Of a stretch of DNA of 64,000 nt, positions 9,309 to 17,131 are shown piece by piece. The DNA comes from Salinibacillus kushneri (lineage in GTDB: Bacteria; Bacillota; Bacilli; Bacillales; Alkalibacillaceae), in NCBI RefSeq assembly GCF_900111405.1, contig NZ_FOHJ01000004.1, forward strand, positions 124,001 to 188,000, read 5' to 3'. The notes under the pieces were generated by a model. It worked only from the letters and a program-made list of their open reading frames with translations, was not told the DNA's origin and did not search any database. Every line of letters begins with the position of its first letter. Positions within the stretch are counted from its first letter, which is position 1. A program made the position numbers and the translations under genes.

Positions 9309-10295
9309 TAATTTTAATCGGGTTTGTTCCACAAAGGATTGAATTTCCTTATCTGGTTCTATCTTTTTATGATAAGTCTTCACTACTTTCGCTTGTTTCT
9401 TTAACACATCTTTTGTTTTCAAATCAATTTGAATATCTACCTCAGAAAAAGCTTTCCCTTTTGCATAAGCTTCAACAATCAATTTATTGTCTACAACTGT
9501 ATTAGCGTATTTATGATTGTGTCCGGCCAATATGACATCAATTTCATCATCTAGTTTTGGTGCCAGTTTAACGATTTCTCCAGAAGGATTTGACCCATCT
9601 TTTTTGGAAGCTGCTGATGCATGAGCAAGGACAACAATGGTTTTCACACCTTTTTCTTTTAGTTCGTGTACAGCTTTATTGATTGATTCCGTGATATTTT
9701 TAAATTTAATATCCTTAATATGTTCTTCATCAACGATTCTTTTTGTTTTAGGAGTCAAAACACCGATAAAACCAATCGGAATCCCTCTTACTCTTTTGAT
9801 AATATAAGGGGGAAGAATTGGCTTTTTTGTATTTTTATGAAGCACATTTGCGACGGTATAAGGAAAATTTGCCCCTTTAAATTCTCCAGTTTGGCCATAT
9901 TTACCCTCCTTAATTAAACCCATTAGTTGATTAACGCCTTCATCAAACTCATGATTTCCTACAGTGCCAACATCAAAGTGTAATTTATTCAAAAATTTAA
10001 TGGTTGGTTTATCCTGTAATTTTGCTGAGATAGGTGGACTATTACCGACAGCATCTCCGGTATGAACCAGTAGTGTGTGCTTATTCTCACGTTGATACTG
10101 TTTTAAATAGGCAGAAAGATATGCAGCCCCACCAATATCTTCTTCATCGCTAGACGGGCTTTCTAATTGTCCGTGAAAGTCATTAATCCCCAATATTTTC
10201 ACGGATATATTATGATTTGATTCCGCATAAGAACATATTTGCATGCCACATACTACAGTAAACGATAACATCATTACTTTTAAAAAATGTATCAT
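9288..10295 (-). CDS. Secreted metallophosphatase/5'-nucleotidase-like protein without the C-terminal nucleotide domain
   Basis: A 335-residue protein with a signal peptide (about residues 1-24) and a calcineurin-like phosphoesterase domain. The two-metal centre is complete: INDFHGQ, HTGDAVGNSP, GNHEFD, VLAHAS and AGHNHKY in order. Typical 5'-nucleotidase/UshA/YfkN proteins continue with about 200 more residues forming the substrate-binding domain; here the protein stops soon after the catalytic domain. It may act on extracellular nucleotides or other phosphoesters. It is divergent from ndh. GGGGGG precedes the ATG. Confidence 0.82.
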   Translation of the reverse strand: MIHFLKVMMLSFTVVCGMQICSYAESNHNISVKILGINDFHGQLESPSSDEEDIGGAAYLSAYLKQYQRENKHTLLVHTGDAVGNSPPISAKLQDKPTIKFLNKLHFDVGTVGNHEFDEGVNQLMGLIKEGKYGQTGEFKGANFPYTVANVLHKNTKKPILPPYIIKRVRGIPIGFIGVLTPKTKRIVDEEHIKDIKFKNITESINKAVHELKEKGVKTIVVLAHASAASKKDGSNPSGEIVKLAPKLDDEIDVILAGHNHKYANTVVDNKLIVEAYAKGKAFSEVDIQIDLKTKDVLKKQAKVVKTYHKKIEPDKEIQSFVEQTRLKLKKRQSQ

Positions 10296-10483
10296 TACTT
10301 ACCCCCCTGGATATTGGGAATGTATCGCATTTTTAGTATGACAAATGGAGGGGACTGTTATGAAAAGATAGTGGTTTTGACTACAAAATATGTTCAATTA
10401 TTGATAAAGTAATAATAGGGTTTTTTTATGAAAACTTTAGGATGATTCAAAGAAGTAAATCAAATGGAGGAAGGGGATTTATT

Positions 10484-11698
10484 TTGAGTAATCAGAAACC
10501 AAGAGTCGTCGTTCTGGGAGCTGGCTATGCTGGAATGATGACCACCAAAAAATTAACAAAGCTTCTACGTCCAGAAGAAGCAGAAATTGTTCTAGTCAAT
10601 AAACATAACTATCATTATCAAACAACTTGGTTGCACCAGGTAGCAGCTGGAACCATTAATCAAAACCAGGTACGTATGATGATTAGTGATGTCATTGATA
10701 CGAAAAATCGAGTAAAATTCATTCAGGATTCTGTAGTTGAAATTAAAAAAGATGAAAAGACGGTTATTCTTGAAAGTGGAGAATTACAGTATGACATTCT
10801 TGTTGTAGGTCTTGGATTTGAGAGTGCAACATTTGGTATTCCTGGAATGAAAGAAAATGCCTTTTCAATACAAACGATTAATTCAAGTCGTCTCATTTAC
10901 GACCATATTGAATATCAGTTTTCACGTTATAAGAATGAAGAAGGCAATAATGAGGATTTATTAACCATTTTAGTAGGTGGATCAGGATTTACAGGGATCG
11001 AATATGTTGGAGAGCTTACGGAAAGTGTTAAAAAATTATGTAAGAAGTATGACATTCCTCGTTATAAAGCACGTATCATCAATGTTGAAGCAGCTCCAAG
11101 CATTCTTCCAGGATTTGATGAGGAATTGGTTTCTTATGCAAAAGCATCATTGGAAGCTCGTGGGGTTGAATTTAGAACAGGTACAATGATTAAGGAATGT
11201 AAGGAAGATGGCTTTGTAGTTGGTGAGGATGAAGAAAAAATCAAAGCTGGAACCGTGGTATGGACTGGTGGTGTACAAGCCAATTCCATATTGGGAGAAT
11301 CAGGCTTCGAAATTACAAAAGGAAGAGTAACGGTCAATAATGATTTACGTGCCCCAGGATATAGAGATATCTTTATTTTGGGTGACTGTGCATGGGCAAT
11401 GGATAAAGAAAATGATCGTCCATATCCCCCAAATGCTCAAAATGCTATGCAGCAGGCGGATACTGCAGCGTACAATATTAAATCCTTAATTTATGGTGGA
11501 CCTATGCAGGAATATCAATTTGATAATAAAGGAACTGTTGCTTCACTTGGTGGATCTGAGGCTATTGGAACGGTATTTGATCGCCAGCTATTTGGTAAAC
11601 CAGCCAAAACCATGAAAAATGTGGTAGATAACCGGTATTTATTCCTATTAGGTGGCCCACGATTAATACTTAAAAAAGGAAGGCTTAAACTCTTTTAA
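10484..11698 (+). CDS. ndh: Type II NADH dehydrogenase (NAD(P)/FAD-dependent oxidoreductase)
   Basis: A 404-residue flavoprotein with FAD-binding VVVLGAGYAGM at the N-terminus, a second Rossmann motif LVGGSGFTGIEYVGEL near residue 165, and FILGDCAWA plus PPNAQNAMQQA near the C-terminus, as in Ndh/YumB-type enzymes. It transfers electrons from NADH to menaquinone at the inner face of the membrane without pumping protons. The start is TTG 10484 because GGAGGAAGGGG ends 7 bases upstream; an ATG at 10442 has no ribosome site. Highly confident in the family. Confidence 0.9.
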   Translation: MSNQKPRVVVLGAGYAGMMTTKKLTKLLRPEEAEIVLVNKHNYHYQTTWLHQVAAGTINQNQVRMMISDVIDTKNRVKFIQDSVVEIKKDEKTVILESGELQYDILVVGLGFESATFGIPGMKENAFSIQTINSSRLIYDHIEYQFSRYKNEEGNNEDLLTILVGGSGFTGIEYVGELTESVKKLCKKYDIPRYKARIINVEAAPSILPGFDEELVSYAKASLEARGVEFRTGTMIKECKEDGFVVGEDEEKIKAGTVVWTGGVQANSILGESGFEITKGRVTVNNDLRAPGYRDIFILGDCAWAMDKENDRPYPPNAQNAMQQADTAAYNIKSLIYGGPMQEYQFDNKGTVASLGGSEAIGTVFDRQLFGKPAKTMKNVVDNRYLFLLGGPRLILKKGRLKLF

Positions 11699-11731
11699 AC
11701 TTAGACACAATATCTAGGAGGGAATAAAGAT

Positions 11732-11836
11732 ATGAAAGGGAAACGTACGTTTTGTTTAACATTGATTTCGCTGATTTCTACAGTCTTTTATGTACTTGTT
11801 TCTAGAGAAATCGAAAATAACAGGGATTTTCGTTAA
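11732..11836 (+). CDS. Small single-pass membrane peptide (34 aa), unrecognised
   Basis: ATG 11732 is preceded by AGGAGGG (11716-11722) at good spacing. The 34-residue product has a basic start (MKGKR), a hydrophobic stretch of about 18 residues and a charged tail (SREIENNRDFR). It begins 33 bp after ndh and ends 4 bp before a strong terminator, so it looks like the last gene of the ndh unit. No homologue recalled. Real translation is inferred from the ribosome site and position. Confidence 0.6.
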   Translation: MKGKRTFCLTLISLISTVFYVLVSREIENNRDFR

Positions 11837-11840
11837 ATAA

Positions 11841-11882
11841 AAAAATACGCATACCATATTTTTCTGGTATGCGTATTTTTTT
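11841..11882. terminator. Strong intrinsic terminator of the ndh unit
   Basis: AAAAATACGCATACCA (11841-11856) and TGGTATGCGTATTTTT (11865-11880) are a perfect 16-bp inverted repeat with an 8-base loop and flanking A and T runs, so it can work in both directions. Confidence 0.9.
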
Positions 11883-11980
11883 GGAATTTAATCGATGTAA
11901 TTTACCAAAGTATGTATGATAAAACCAATATTAGAAAACCTAAAAAAGTAAATCAGATATTACTTAGGAGGTTTTCTTTT

Positions 11981-12253
11981 ATGGCACAAAATCAACAACC
12001 ACAAGCACAACAGGCTCAGCAGGCTGTGCAACAGGCTCAACAAGCTGTACAACAAGCTACCCAACAGGCAAATCCTCAAGCTATTCAAGCTGCCTAGCAA
12101 CAGCTGCAACAAGCACAACAACAAGTTCAACAAGCTCAAGCATCAGCTCAGCCTCAACAGCAGCAACAATTTCAACAGGCTCAGCAGCAATTGCAACAAG
12201 CAACTCAACAGCTGCAGCAGGCCCAGCAACAGCAAAATAATCAACAACAATAA
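11981..12253 (+). pseudogene. Glutamine/alanine-rich protein gene interrupted by an in-frame amber codon
   Basis: ATG 11981 follows TTAGGAGG. The first 38 codons encode a Gln/Ala repeat protein (QQAQQAVQQAQQAVQQATQQ). The frame meets TAG at 12095-12097, then stays open for 51 further codons of the same Gln-rich composition to TAA at 12251-12253, directly before a terminator at 12263. TAG is one transition from CAG, a codon used throughout the gene, so this is most simply a nonsense mutation of an 89-90 residue protein. The periodicity suggests helical coiled-coil structure; function unknown. Sequencing error or amber suppression are alternatives. Confidence 0.7.
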
Positions 12254-12262
12254 GTTGTCTAT

Positions 12263-12301
12263 AACAAGGATGATTCAATTTCGAGTCATCCTTGTTTTTT
12301 T
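12263..12301 (+). terminator. Intrinsic terminator after the glutamine-rich gene
   Basis: AACAAGGATGA (12263-12273) pairs with TCATCCTTGTT (12286-12296), followed by T7. Its place after the second TAA, not after the amber codon, supports the longer reading frame. Confidence 0.85.
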
Positions 12302-12377
12302 ACATCAACTCCCTTGAATGTTTTCTGAAAATTGTCTATTATCCATATATATTAAAACATTTCACGGGGGTTTAGTT

Positions 12378-13256
12378 ATGACAACTATGCATCATGTATT
12401 TGTTTACGGAACCCTTCGTAAACACGAACGAAATGAACATTATCTTTTAGGCGATAACTGTATAGCAACACAAGCATGGGTGTTGGGAAATCTTTACGAT
12501 ACCAAAAGAGGATATCCAGCTGTTATAAGAAACAGCCACAACAGAGTATATGGAGAAATTTATGAGGTTTCTTCAGATAAGCTGAAGTTATTGGATCAAC
12601 TGGAAGGCTATGTAGGTAATGAGAGAGAGAATCATTACAATCGAGACACTGCAAAAGTCTATACCGATCAAGGTTCTATGAATGCCATTATTTATTTATA
12701 TACAGAAGAACAGGGAGAAAAATTGGAAAAAATTGATTCAGGTAATTGGAAATGTCATCGCTTGTTGGAACATAGAAATGATTTTCTTTATTTGGCTTAC
12801 GGGTCCTGTATGGACCATGAAAGATTTCAGATAGCCGGAGTCAATCATCTGTTCCAGGAAATCATGGGATGCGGAATTGCGAAAAATTTTACTCTGGAAT
12901 ACCGTATTCAGCGTCCTGATGGAGGAAGAGCTGATATGGTAGAAGTATATGATAACGATTGGGTTGAGGGAAAGGTTTATAAGATTAATCAACAAGCTTT
13001 ACATTATTTAATGAAAAGAGAAGGGGTAGCATCGGGTTTATACAGACCAGCTTTTATTGATGTAGAGATTGAAGAGGTACTTTATCCGGATGTCTTAACA
13101 TTTTTAGTCAGCAATAAAGAGTCAGAACTGGCTCCGCCTGAACATTACGCCAAAGAAATTCTCCGCGGGGCACATCCTTATGTCAGTAGAACCTATTTTA
13201 ATAAACTTAATGATAGATTGAGGTCTCACTTTAATATGGATATACGAATGGAATAA
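12378..13256 (+). CDS. Tandem gamma-glutamylcyclotransferase-like (AIG2-type) protein
   Basis: A 292-residue protein with two gamma-glutamylcyclotransferase-fold modules. Domain 1 (about 1-115) has VFVYGTLRKHERN and the glutamate in LDQLEGY. Domain 2 (about 127-290) has FLYLAYGSCMDHERF and a glutamate in MKREGVASGLYRP. Both keep the YG(T/S) substrate loop. Such enzymes cyclise gamma-glutamyl amines or peptides to 5-oxoproline. Start ATG 12378 follows CACGGGGG. Substrates are unknown; a link to the gamma-glutamyltransferase gene near 32 kb is only thematic. Confidence 0.8.
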   Translation: MTTMHHVFVYGTLRKHERNEHYLLGDNCIATQAWVLGNLYDTKRGYPAVIRNSHNRVYGEIYEVSSDKLKLLDQLEGYVGNERENHYNRDTAKVYTDQGSMNAIIYLYTEEQGEKLEKIDSGNWKCHRLLEHRNDFLYLAYGSCMDHERFQIAGVNHLFQEIMGCGIAKNFTLEYRIQRPDGGRADMVEVYDNDWVEGKVYKINQQALHYLMKREGVASGLYRPAFIDVEIEEVLYPDVLTFLVSNKESELAPPEHYAKEILRGAHPYVSRTYFNKLNDRLRSHFNMDIRME

Positions 13257-13460
13257 TTGATTATAGCTTGATTAAGAAAGAAATTAATAGAACAAACCTA
13301 TAAGGATAAAGGACTGGTCAGAAAATTATCTGTATCAAAGAAACCGTAATGGTTTTGACACAATGAAGGAATCATGATATATTTATTTCGAATTAGAGAT
13401 AATAGATTTTAAGATAGTAGGTTTAAATGATTATTAATGGTTTTAATGGGGGGTATAAGC

Positions 13461-14444
13461 ATGAACGGTATAAAAGGAATGCACCATGTGACAGCAATTA
13501 CAAGCAGCGCTGAAAAAAACTATGAATTTTTCACCTATGTATTAGGGATGCGGCTGGTCAAAAAAACAGTCAATCAGGATGATATTCAAACCTATCACTT
13601 ATTTTTTGCTGATGATGAGGGGAATGCAGGTACTGATATGACTTTCTTTGACTTTCCAGGTATTCCAAAAGGGGTGCATGGAACAAATGAAATCTATAAA
13701 ACGTCTTTTCGTGTACCTTCGGATAAGGCCTTGGATTATTGGGTAAAACGATTCAATCGCCTGGATGTAAAACATTCAGGAATTAAGAAACAATTTGGTG
13801 TGAAGACTCTTTCCTTTGTAGATTTTGATGATCAGCAATATCAATTAGTGTCTGACGAAAATCTTGATGGAGTGGAAGCAGGAATTCCTTGGCAAAAAGG
13901 TCCTGTTCCATTAGAATATGCAATCACGGGATTGGGGCCCATTCACGTACGTGTAGATCAGTTTGACTACTTTAAAAAGATGATGGAAAAAGTTCTTCTC
14001 TTTAAGGAAATTGATCAGGAGGGTTCGTTACATTTATTTGAAGTAGAAAAAGGGGGAAATGGAGCGAGAGTGATTGTAGAATATAACACTATTCTTCCTC
14101 AGGCAAGACAAGGTTACGGAACCGTTCACCACTCAGCTTTTCGTGTTGAAGATCGGGAAGTATTAGAAGAATGGATTGATCGTATGGGGAAATTTGGTTT
14201 CCGTACATCAGGTTATGTTAATCGTTATTTCTTTGAATCATTATATGCTAATGTAGCTCCGCAAATTTTATTTGAATTTGCTACGGATGGACCTGGGTTT
14301 ATGGGTGATGAACCGTATGAAACGCTTGGAGAAAAACTTTCCCTGCCACCATTTTTAGAATCAAAACGGGAAGAAATTGAAAAAATGGTACGTCCAATAG
14401 ATACAATTAGGAGTACGAAAGAATTTACAAAGGAGTATGAATAG
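13461..14444 (+). CDS. Ring-cleaving dioxygenase-type VOC protein (MhqO/MhqA-like)
   Basis: A 327-residue vicinal-oxygen-chelate protein of four beta-alpha-beta-beta-beta modules. Probable Fe ligands are the His of MHHVTAI near the start, His of TVHHSAFRV near residue 220, and Glu of RYFFESLYA near 260, the 2-His-1-carboxylate set. Bacillus relatives open hydroquinone or catechol-type rings during quinone stress. Start ATG 13461 has a GGGGGG ribosome site; an upstream ATG at 13437 does not. No MarR regulator is adjacent. Substrate inferred. Confidence 0.82.
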   Translation: MNGIKGMHHVTAITSSAEKNYEFFTYVLGMRLVKKTVNQDDIQTYHLFFADDEGNAGTDMTFFDFPGIPKGVHGTNEIYKTSFRVPSDKALDYWVKRFNRLDVKHSGIKKQFGVKTLSFVDFDDQQYQLVSDENLDGVEAGIPWQKGPVPLEYAITGLGPIHVRVDQFDYFKKMMEKVLLFKEIDQEGSLHLFEVEKGGNGARVIVEYNTILPQARQGYGTVHHSAFRVEDREVLEEWIDRMGKFGFRTSGYVNRYFFESLYANVAPQILFEFATDGPGFMGDEPYETLGEKLSLPPFLESKREEIEKMVRPIDTIRSTKEFTKEYE

Positions 14445-14477
14445 TTTCCTATGACAGGAAGGGGGTATTTTATCGCA

Positions 14478-14996
14478 ATGAGAAGGAAGGTAACTGCATT
14501 ATTATTTGTAATCATAATGCTTTTAGAAGCATGTGCACCGGCAATTGATGATCCGATTACATTGCAAAATCATGCAAGCGAGGATGTGACGATTCCGGGA
14601 AACAAGCCTGTATTGTTTTTCTTTATAACCACCTACACCTGAGGACTTTGTCAACAGCAGCTGGTGCAGCTGCATAAAAACCTGGACAGACTTCATAATC
14701 TCGATATGAATGTAGACACATATATAATTAGTAAAGATACTGTTGAAGAGCAGAAGATTCTATACGATGAGATTAACCGAGTATTCGGTGAAAGCTTACC
14801 AATTATCTCAGACCCAAATCTGGAGGTTATTGATAAGATGGGAATGAAAAATGGGGATGTCGCTTATCGTGGTTATGGAATGTTAGATTCTGAAGGAAAT
14901 GTTATTTTCCAGACAAAGAATGATCATTGGGGAGAAGAGATAGATCAAACCTTAAATGACATTGAAGAGCAATATGAAAACTTTACGGAAAAATAG
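14478..14996 (+). CDS. Selenocysteine-containing thioredoxin/peroxiredoxin-like lipoprotein (UGA at codon 55)
   Basis: Translation from ATG 14478 (AGGAAGGGGG upstream) gives a lipoprotein signal MRRKVTALLFVIIMLLEAC, then a redoxin fold that hits TGA at 14640-14642 and stays open to TAG at 14994-14996, 172 residues in all. The TGA falls in FFITTYT-U-GLCQQQL, which is both the TxxC peroxidatic motif and a CxxC-type pair with U in the first position. Sequence after the UGA is typical of redoxins (IISDPNLEVIDKMG). A hairpin fitting a bacterial SECIS starts 14 bases after the UGA. It should be a membrane-anchored extracytoplasmic thiol/selenol peroxidase or disulfide reductase. A pseudogene is the main alternative, made less likely by selD carrying a UGA at its own catalytic site. 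Confidence 0.8.
14657..14673 (+). promoter_or_regulatory. Candidate bacterial SECIS hairpin of the redoxin selenoprotein
   Basis: GCAGCT (14657-14662) pairs perfectly with AGCTGC (14668-14673), leaving loop GGTGC. The loop begins 20 nt after the UGA, within the 16-37 nt window known for bacterial SECIS, and has GG at its start as required for SelB binding. The hairpin lies inside the coding sequence. Confidence 0.65.
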
Positions 14997-15048
14997 TTGT
15001 ACAAGTTCATAACAATATGAACCGTTTTTCAAGTGTCTTCGATTAAAG

Positions 15049-15085
15049 AAAACTGACGCGTTTTTATTTGCGTCAGTTTTTTTGT
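15049..15085 (+). terminator. Intrinsic terminator after the redoxin selenoprotein
   Basis: AAACTGACGC (15050-15059) and GCGTCAGTTT (15070-15079) with a 10-base loop and a long T run. Confidence 0.85.
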
Positions 15086-15277
15086 TTTTATATATTTTGT
15101 TGGTTGCTAAATCAATAAGCATCTATTTCTTTTTAAACTCAGGAATTAGAATTTTCGTAAATTTAGTAACAAAAGGGGGAGAGTATAAATGAAGGTGATT
15201 CATTTTGTTTTTATCATTTCGTGTTTCGGTCTTCTCGTCTCATTTAACTAGCGGGTTATAAAAAAGGAGATATTGTC

Positions 15278-15478
15278 ATTGACTTTGAGGAACGGTATTT
15301 TAATCATAAAGAGTATATAATGGCTATTATCAATTTTTTGGAAGATGAGGGAAGAGAGGTTTATTACAAAGGAAACAGCATATTTACCATCGACAATCAA
15401 ACGTATTTATTCATTGAAAGGAACGTTAGTGTGGGAGGAGTTCCACTTCAAAGAACTATACTCAGACTTAAAAATTAA
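15278..15478 (+). CDS. Small conserved-looking protein with probable ATT start, unrecognised
   Basis: Frame 15278-15478 encodes 66 residues with a protein-like sequence (INFLEDEGREVYYKGNSIFT, ERNVSVGGVPLQRTIL). No ATG, GTG or TTG starts the frame early enough. An ATT at 15278 sits 7 bases behind AAGGAGA (15264-15270); ATG 15320 would give a 52-residue product with a weak site. A different frame starts at ATG 15189 (AGGGGGAGAG upstream) and codes a hydrophobic 18-residue peptide ending in TAG at 15249-15251, possibly a leader or the remains of a signal peptide split off by a frameshift. Function unknown. Confidence 0.45.
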   Translation: MDFEERYFNHKEYIMAIINFLEDEGREVYYKGNSIFTIDNQTYLFIERNVSVGGVPLQRTILRLKN

Positions 15479-15606
15479 CCTTCACAATGTTTGGATACTT
15501 TCTGGCACTGTATTATTTACAAGAACTGCTAAATACCTGTCACAAGTCAAACACCCACATACATACACTAGAAAAGAGCAGAAGAATTACGACAGGAGGA
15601 GAAAAT

Positions 15607-16266
15607 ATGTATACAAATATTCCTTATCGATTTGTTCCTCATACTCATCCACACTATTATTCGTATCCTTATGCACCATCCCCGTATGATTCAATACAAA
15701 GTGTACCAGCCTCCTACATGAATATAGAACGGCAGCAAACTATCCAGGGACAGGCAACTTGGACAGACGGAGGACAGGTTACGAAGTGTGGCATTCCATG
15801 GTCTGCGAATGAGTATATGACTGCAGCAGTCAGTCAAAATTCACCCTATCGCTGTGGGCAAATGTTAAAAATCGTCAACCCAAATAATCAGAGACAAATA
15901 ATTGTTACCATTGTTGACCAAGTTCAAGGGTATCCAGTGAATCGTATCAATCTCCATAGAAGAGCCTTTGAGACATTGGGAGCAAACCCTCAAGTAGGCG
16001 TTTTAGACATTCAGATCACACCTTCACCCCAGATAGAAGAGGAAAAATGGGGGAAATATTTATTAGAAGTGACACAGACTGCTTACCCAAACTATAATGT
16101 GACCGATTATCAATCAGTAGAAAAAACACAAATTTCCAATACACAAATAAGAGAAGTTTATGATTATTATCTGCAATCGCCGCAAGAATTGATAACAGTT
16201 CGAGGTACAGTTGTTTATAATCCCAATACCAACCGGGTAACTTCATTTGATATAAGGGAAATGTAA
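15607..16266 (+). CDS. RlpA-like double-psi beta-barrel protein with C-terminal DUF3889 domain
   Basis: A 219-residue protein. Residues about 45-130 resemble the DPBB fold of RlpA/expansin-like proteins (GQATWTDGGQVTKCGIPWSAN, then MLKIVNPNNQRQIIVTIVDQ). Residues about 145-219 match DUF3889 (KWGKYLLEVTQTAYPNYNV, then a VRGTVVYNPNTNRV strand). The N-terminus is Pro/Tyr/His-rich and lacks a clear signal peptide. Spore-coat or cell-surface proteins of bacilli often look like this. Start ATG 15607 follows CAGGAGGAG. Function on the spore or envelope is inference. Confidence 0.75.
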   Translation: MYTNIPYRFVPHTHPHYYSYPYAPSPYDSIQSVPASYMNIERQQTIQGQATWTDGGQVTKCGIPWSANEYMTAAVSQNSPYRCGQMLKIVNPNNQRQIIVTIVDQVQGYPVNRINLHRRAFETLGANPQVGVLDIQITPSPQIEEEKWGKYLLEVTQTAYPNYNVTDYQSVEKTQISNTQIREVYDYYLQSPQELITVRGTVVYNPNTNRVTSFDIREM

Positions 16267-16273
16267 GAACTGA

Positions 16274-16307
16274 AAAAGCTTGATTCCCAAATTCGAATCA
16301 AGCTTTT
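16274..16307. terminator. Bidirectional terminator between convergent genes
   Basis: AAAAGCTTGATTC (16274-16286) and GAATCAAGCTTTT (16295-16307), a perfect 13-bp stem with A and T tracts at its base, serving the DPBB gene and the TRIC gene. Confidence 0.85.
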
Positions 16308-16927
16308 CACATATTTACATCCTGCTGATTTTTAATTGTTCGGTGAGGAAGCTTCCAATTATATTTGACTGTTAACATCCTGAGTGTAACTACTGAGATA
16401 AATAAGAAATATATTCCCCACGTCTGGTTTACAGCACCAATACCAATTAATAGACCTGAAAGCATAGCCCATGCTCCATATATGTCTTCTCTTAAAACTA
16501 CCGGTTTCCTTCCAGCTAGTAAATCCCGGATTATACCGCCTCCGCTTCCAGTAAGAAGGGAAGCCATAATGATGGCACTAAGAGGATGATTCATTTCCGT
16601 AGCGTACAATGCTCCTAAAATAGCAAAGGTGGATAGACCGATAGCATCTGTAAAGGTTCCCCATTTTCCCCATTGTTTTAAAGCACCCATAGGAAATAAA
16701 AAAACAAATGTAATAACCGTAATGGCCATTATAAACAAGGGGCCTTGATCCCAAATCTCTGAAACGGGAATACCTATTAATAGGTTACGGATGGTTCCTC
16801 CCCCAAATGCCGTTACCATTCCTAAAACATATACTCCTAAAATATCATACTCCTCTTCTAAAGCTACAATAGCCCCACTTATCGCAAAAGCAATAGTACC
16901 AATCGCATTAAATATCTCCCATGTCAT
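16307..16927 (-). CDS. TRIC cation channel family protein (UPF0126)
   Basis: A 206-residue integral membrane protein with about seven hydrophobic segments and two internal repeats carrying the signature glycine motifs: AFGGGTIRNLLIG (residues 41-53) and GSGGGIIRDLLAG (126-138). Prokaryotic TRIC proteins are trimeric K+-conducting channels. AAAGGA precedes the ATG on the minus strand. It is monocistronic and convergent with the preceding gene. The physiological role in bacteria is not settled. Confidence 0.88.
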   Translation of the reverse strand: MTWEIFNAIGTIAFAISGAIVALEEEYDILGVYVLGMVTAFGGGTIRNLLIGIPVSEIWDQGPLFIMAITVITFVFLFPMGALKQWGKWGTFTDAIGLSTFAILGALYATEMNHPLSAIIMASLLTGSGGGIIRDLLAGRKPVVLREDIYGAWAMLSGLLIGIGAVNQTWGIYFLFISVVTLRMLTVKYNWKLPHRTIKNQQDVNM

Positions 16928-17045
16928 TTTTATGAAGTCCTTTCTTAATTGATGACTTATTTATCGTAACACAGTGGTTATTCTCTTTACACTATTATTT
17001 TAAGAGGGACTTCCAGCTTTACAAAAATTTCCATAAACAAATATC

Positions 17046-17101
17046 TTGAAAGTCAAAAAAGGTCAAACTATAATAAAGGTGTAACGTCAAAAAAGGTCAA
17101 A
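17046..17101 (+). promoter_or_regulatory. clpE promoter with two CtsR operators
   Basis: TTGAAA (17046-17051) and TATAAT (17069-17074) are 17 bp apart, a good sigma-A promoter. A CtsR box, AGTCAAAAAAGGTCAAA, occupies the spacer (17051-17067) and a second, CGTCAAAAAAGGTCAAA, lies just downstream of the likely start point (17085-17101). Both match the tandem heptad (A/G)GTCAAANAN(A/G)GTCAAA bound by the heat-shock repressor CtsR. Confidence 0.9.
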
Positions 17102-17131
17102 GAAAAGAAATCTCAAAAGGAGGTTTTATTG

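Noticed and set aside
11981-12253. Amber codon considered as pyrrolysine
   Set aside because: Nothing in the window supports a pyrrolysine system, and the position is in a simple Gln repeat where CAG to TAG is the obvious explanation.
15345-15689. Frame of about 114 codons overlapping the small ATT-start gene and the DPBB gene
   Set aside because: It conflicts with two better-supported frames and has no ribosome site.
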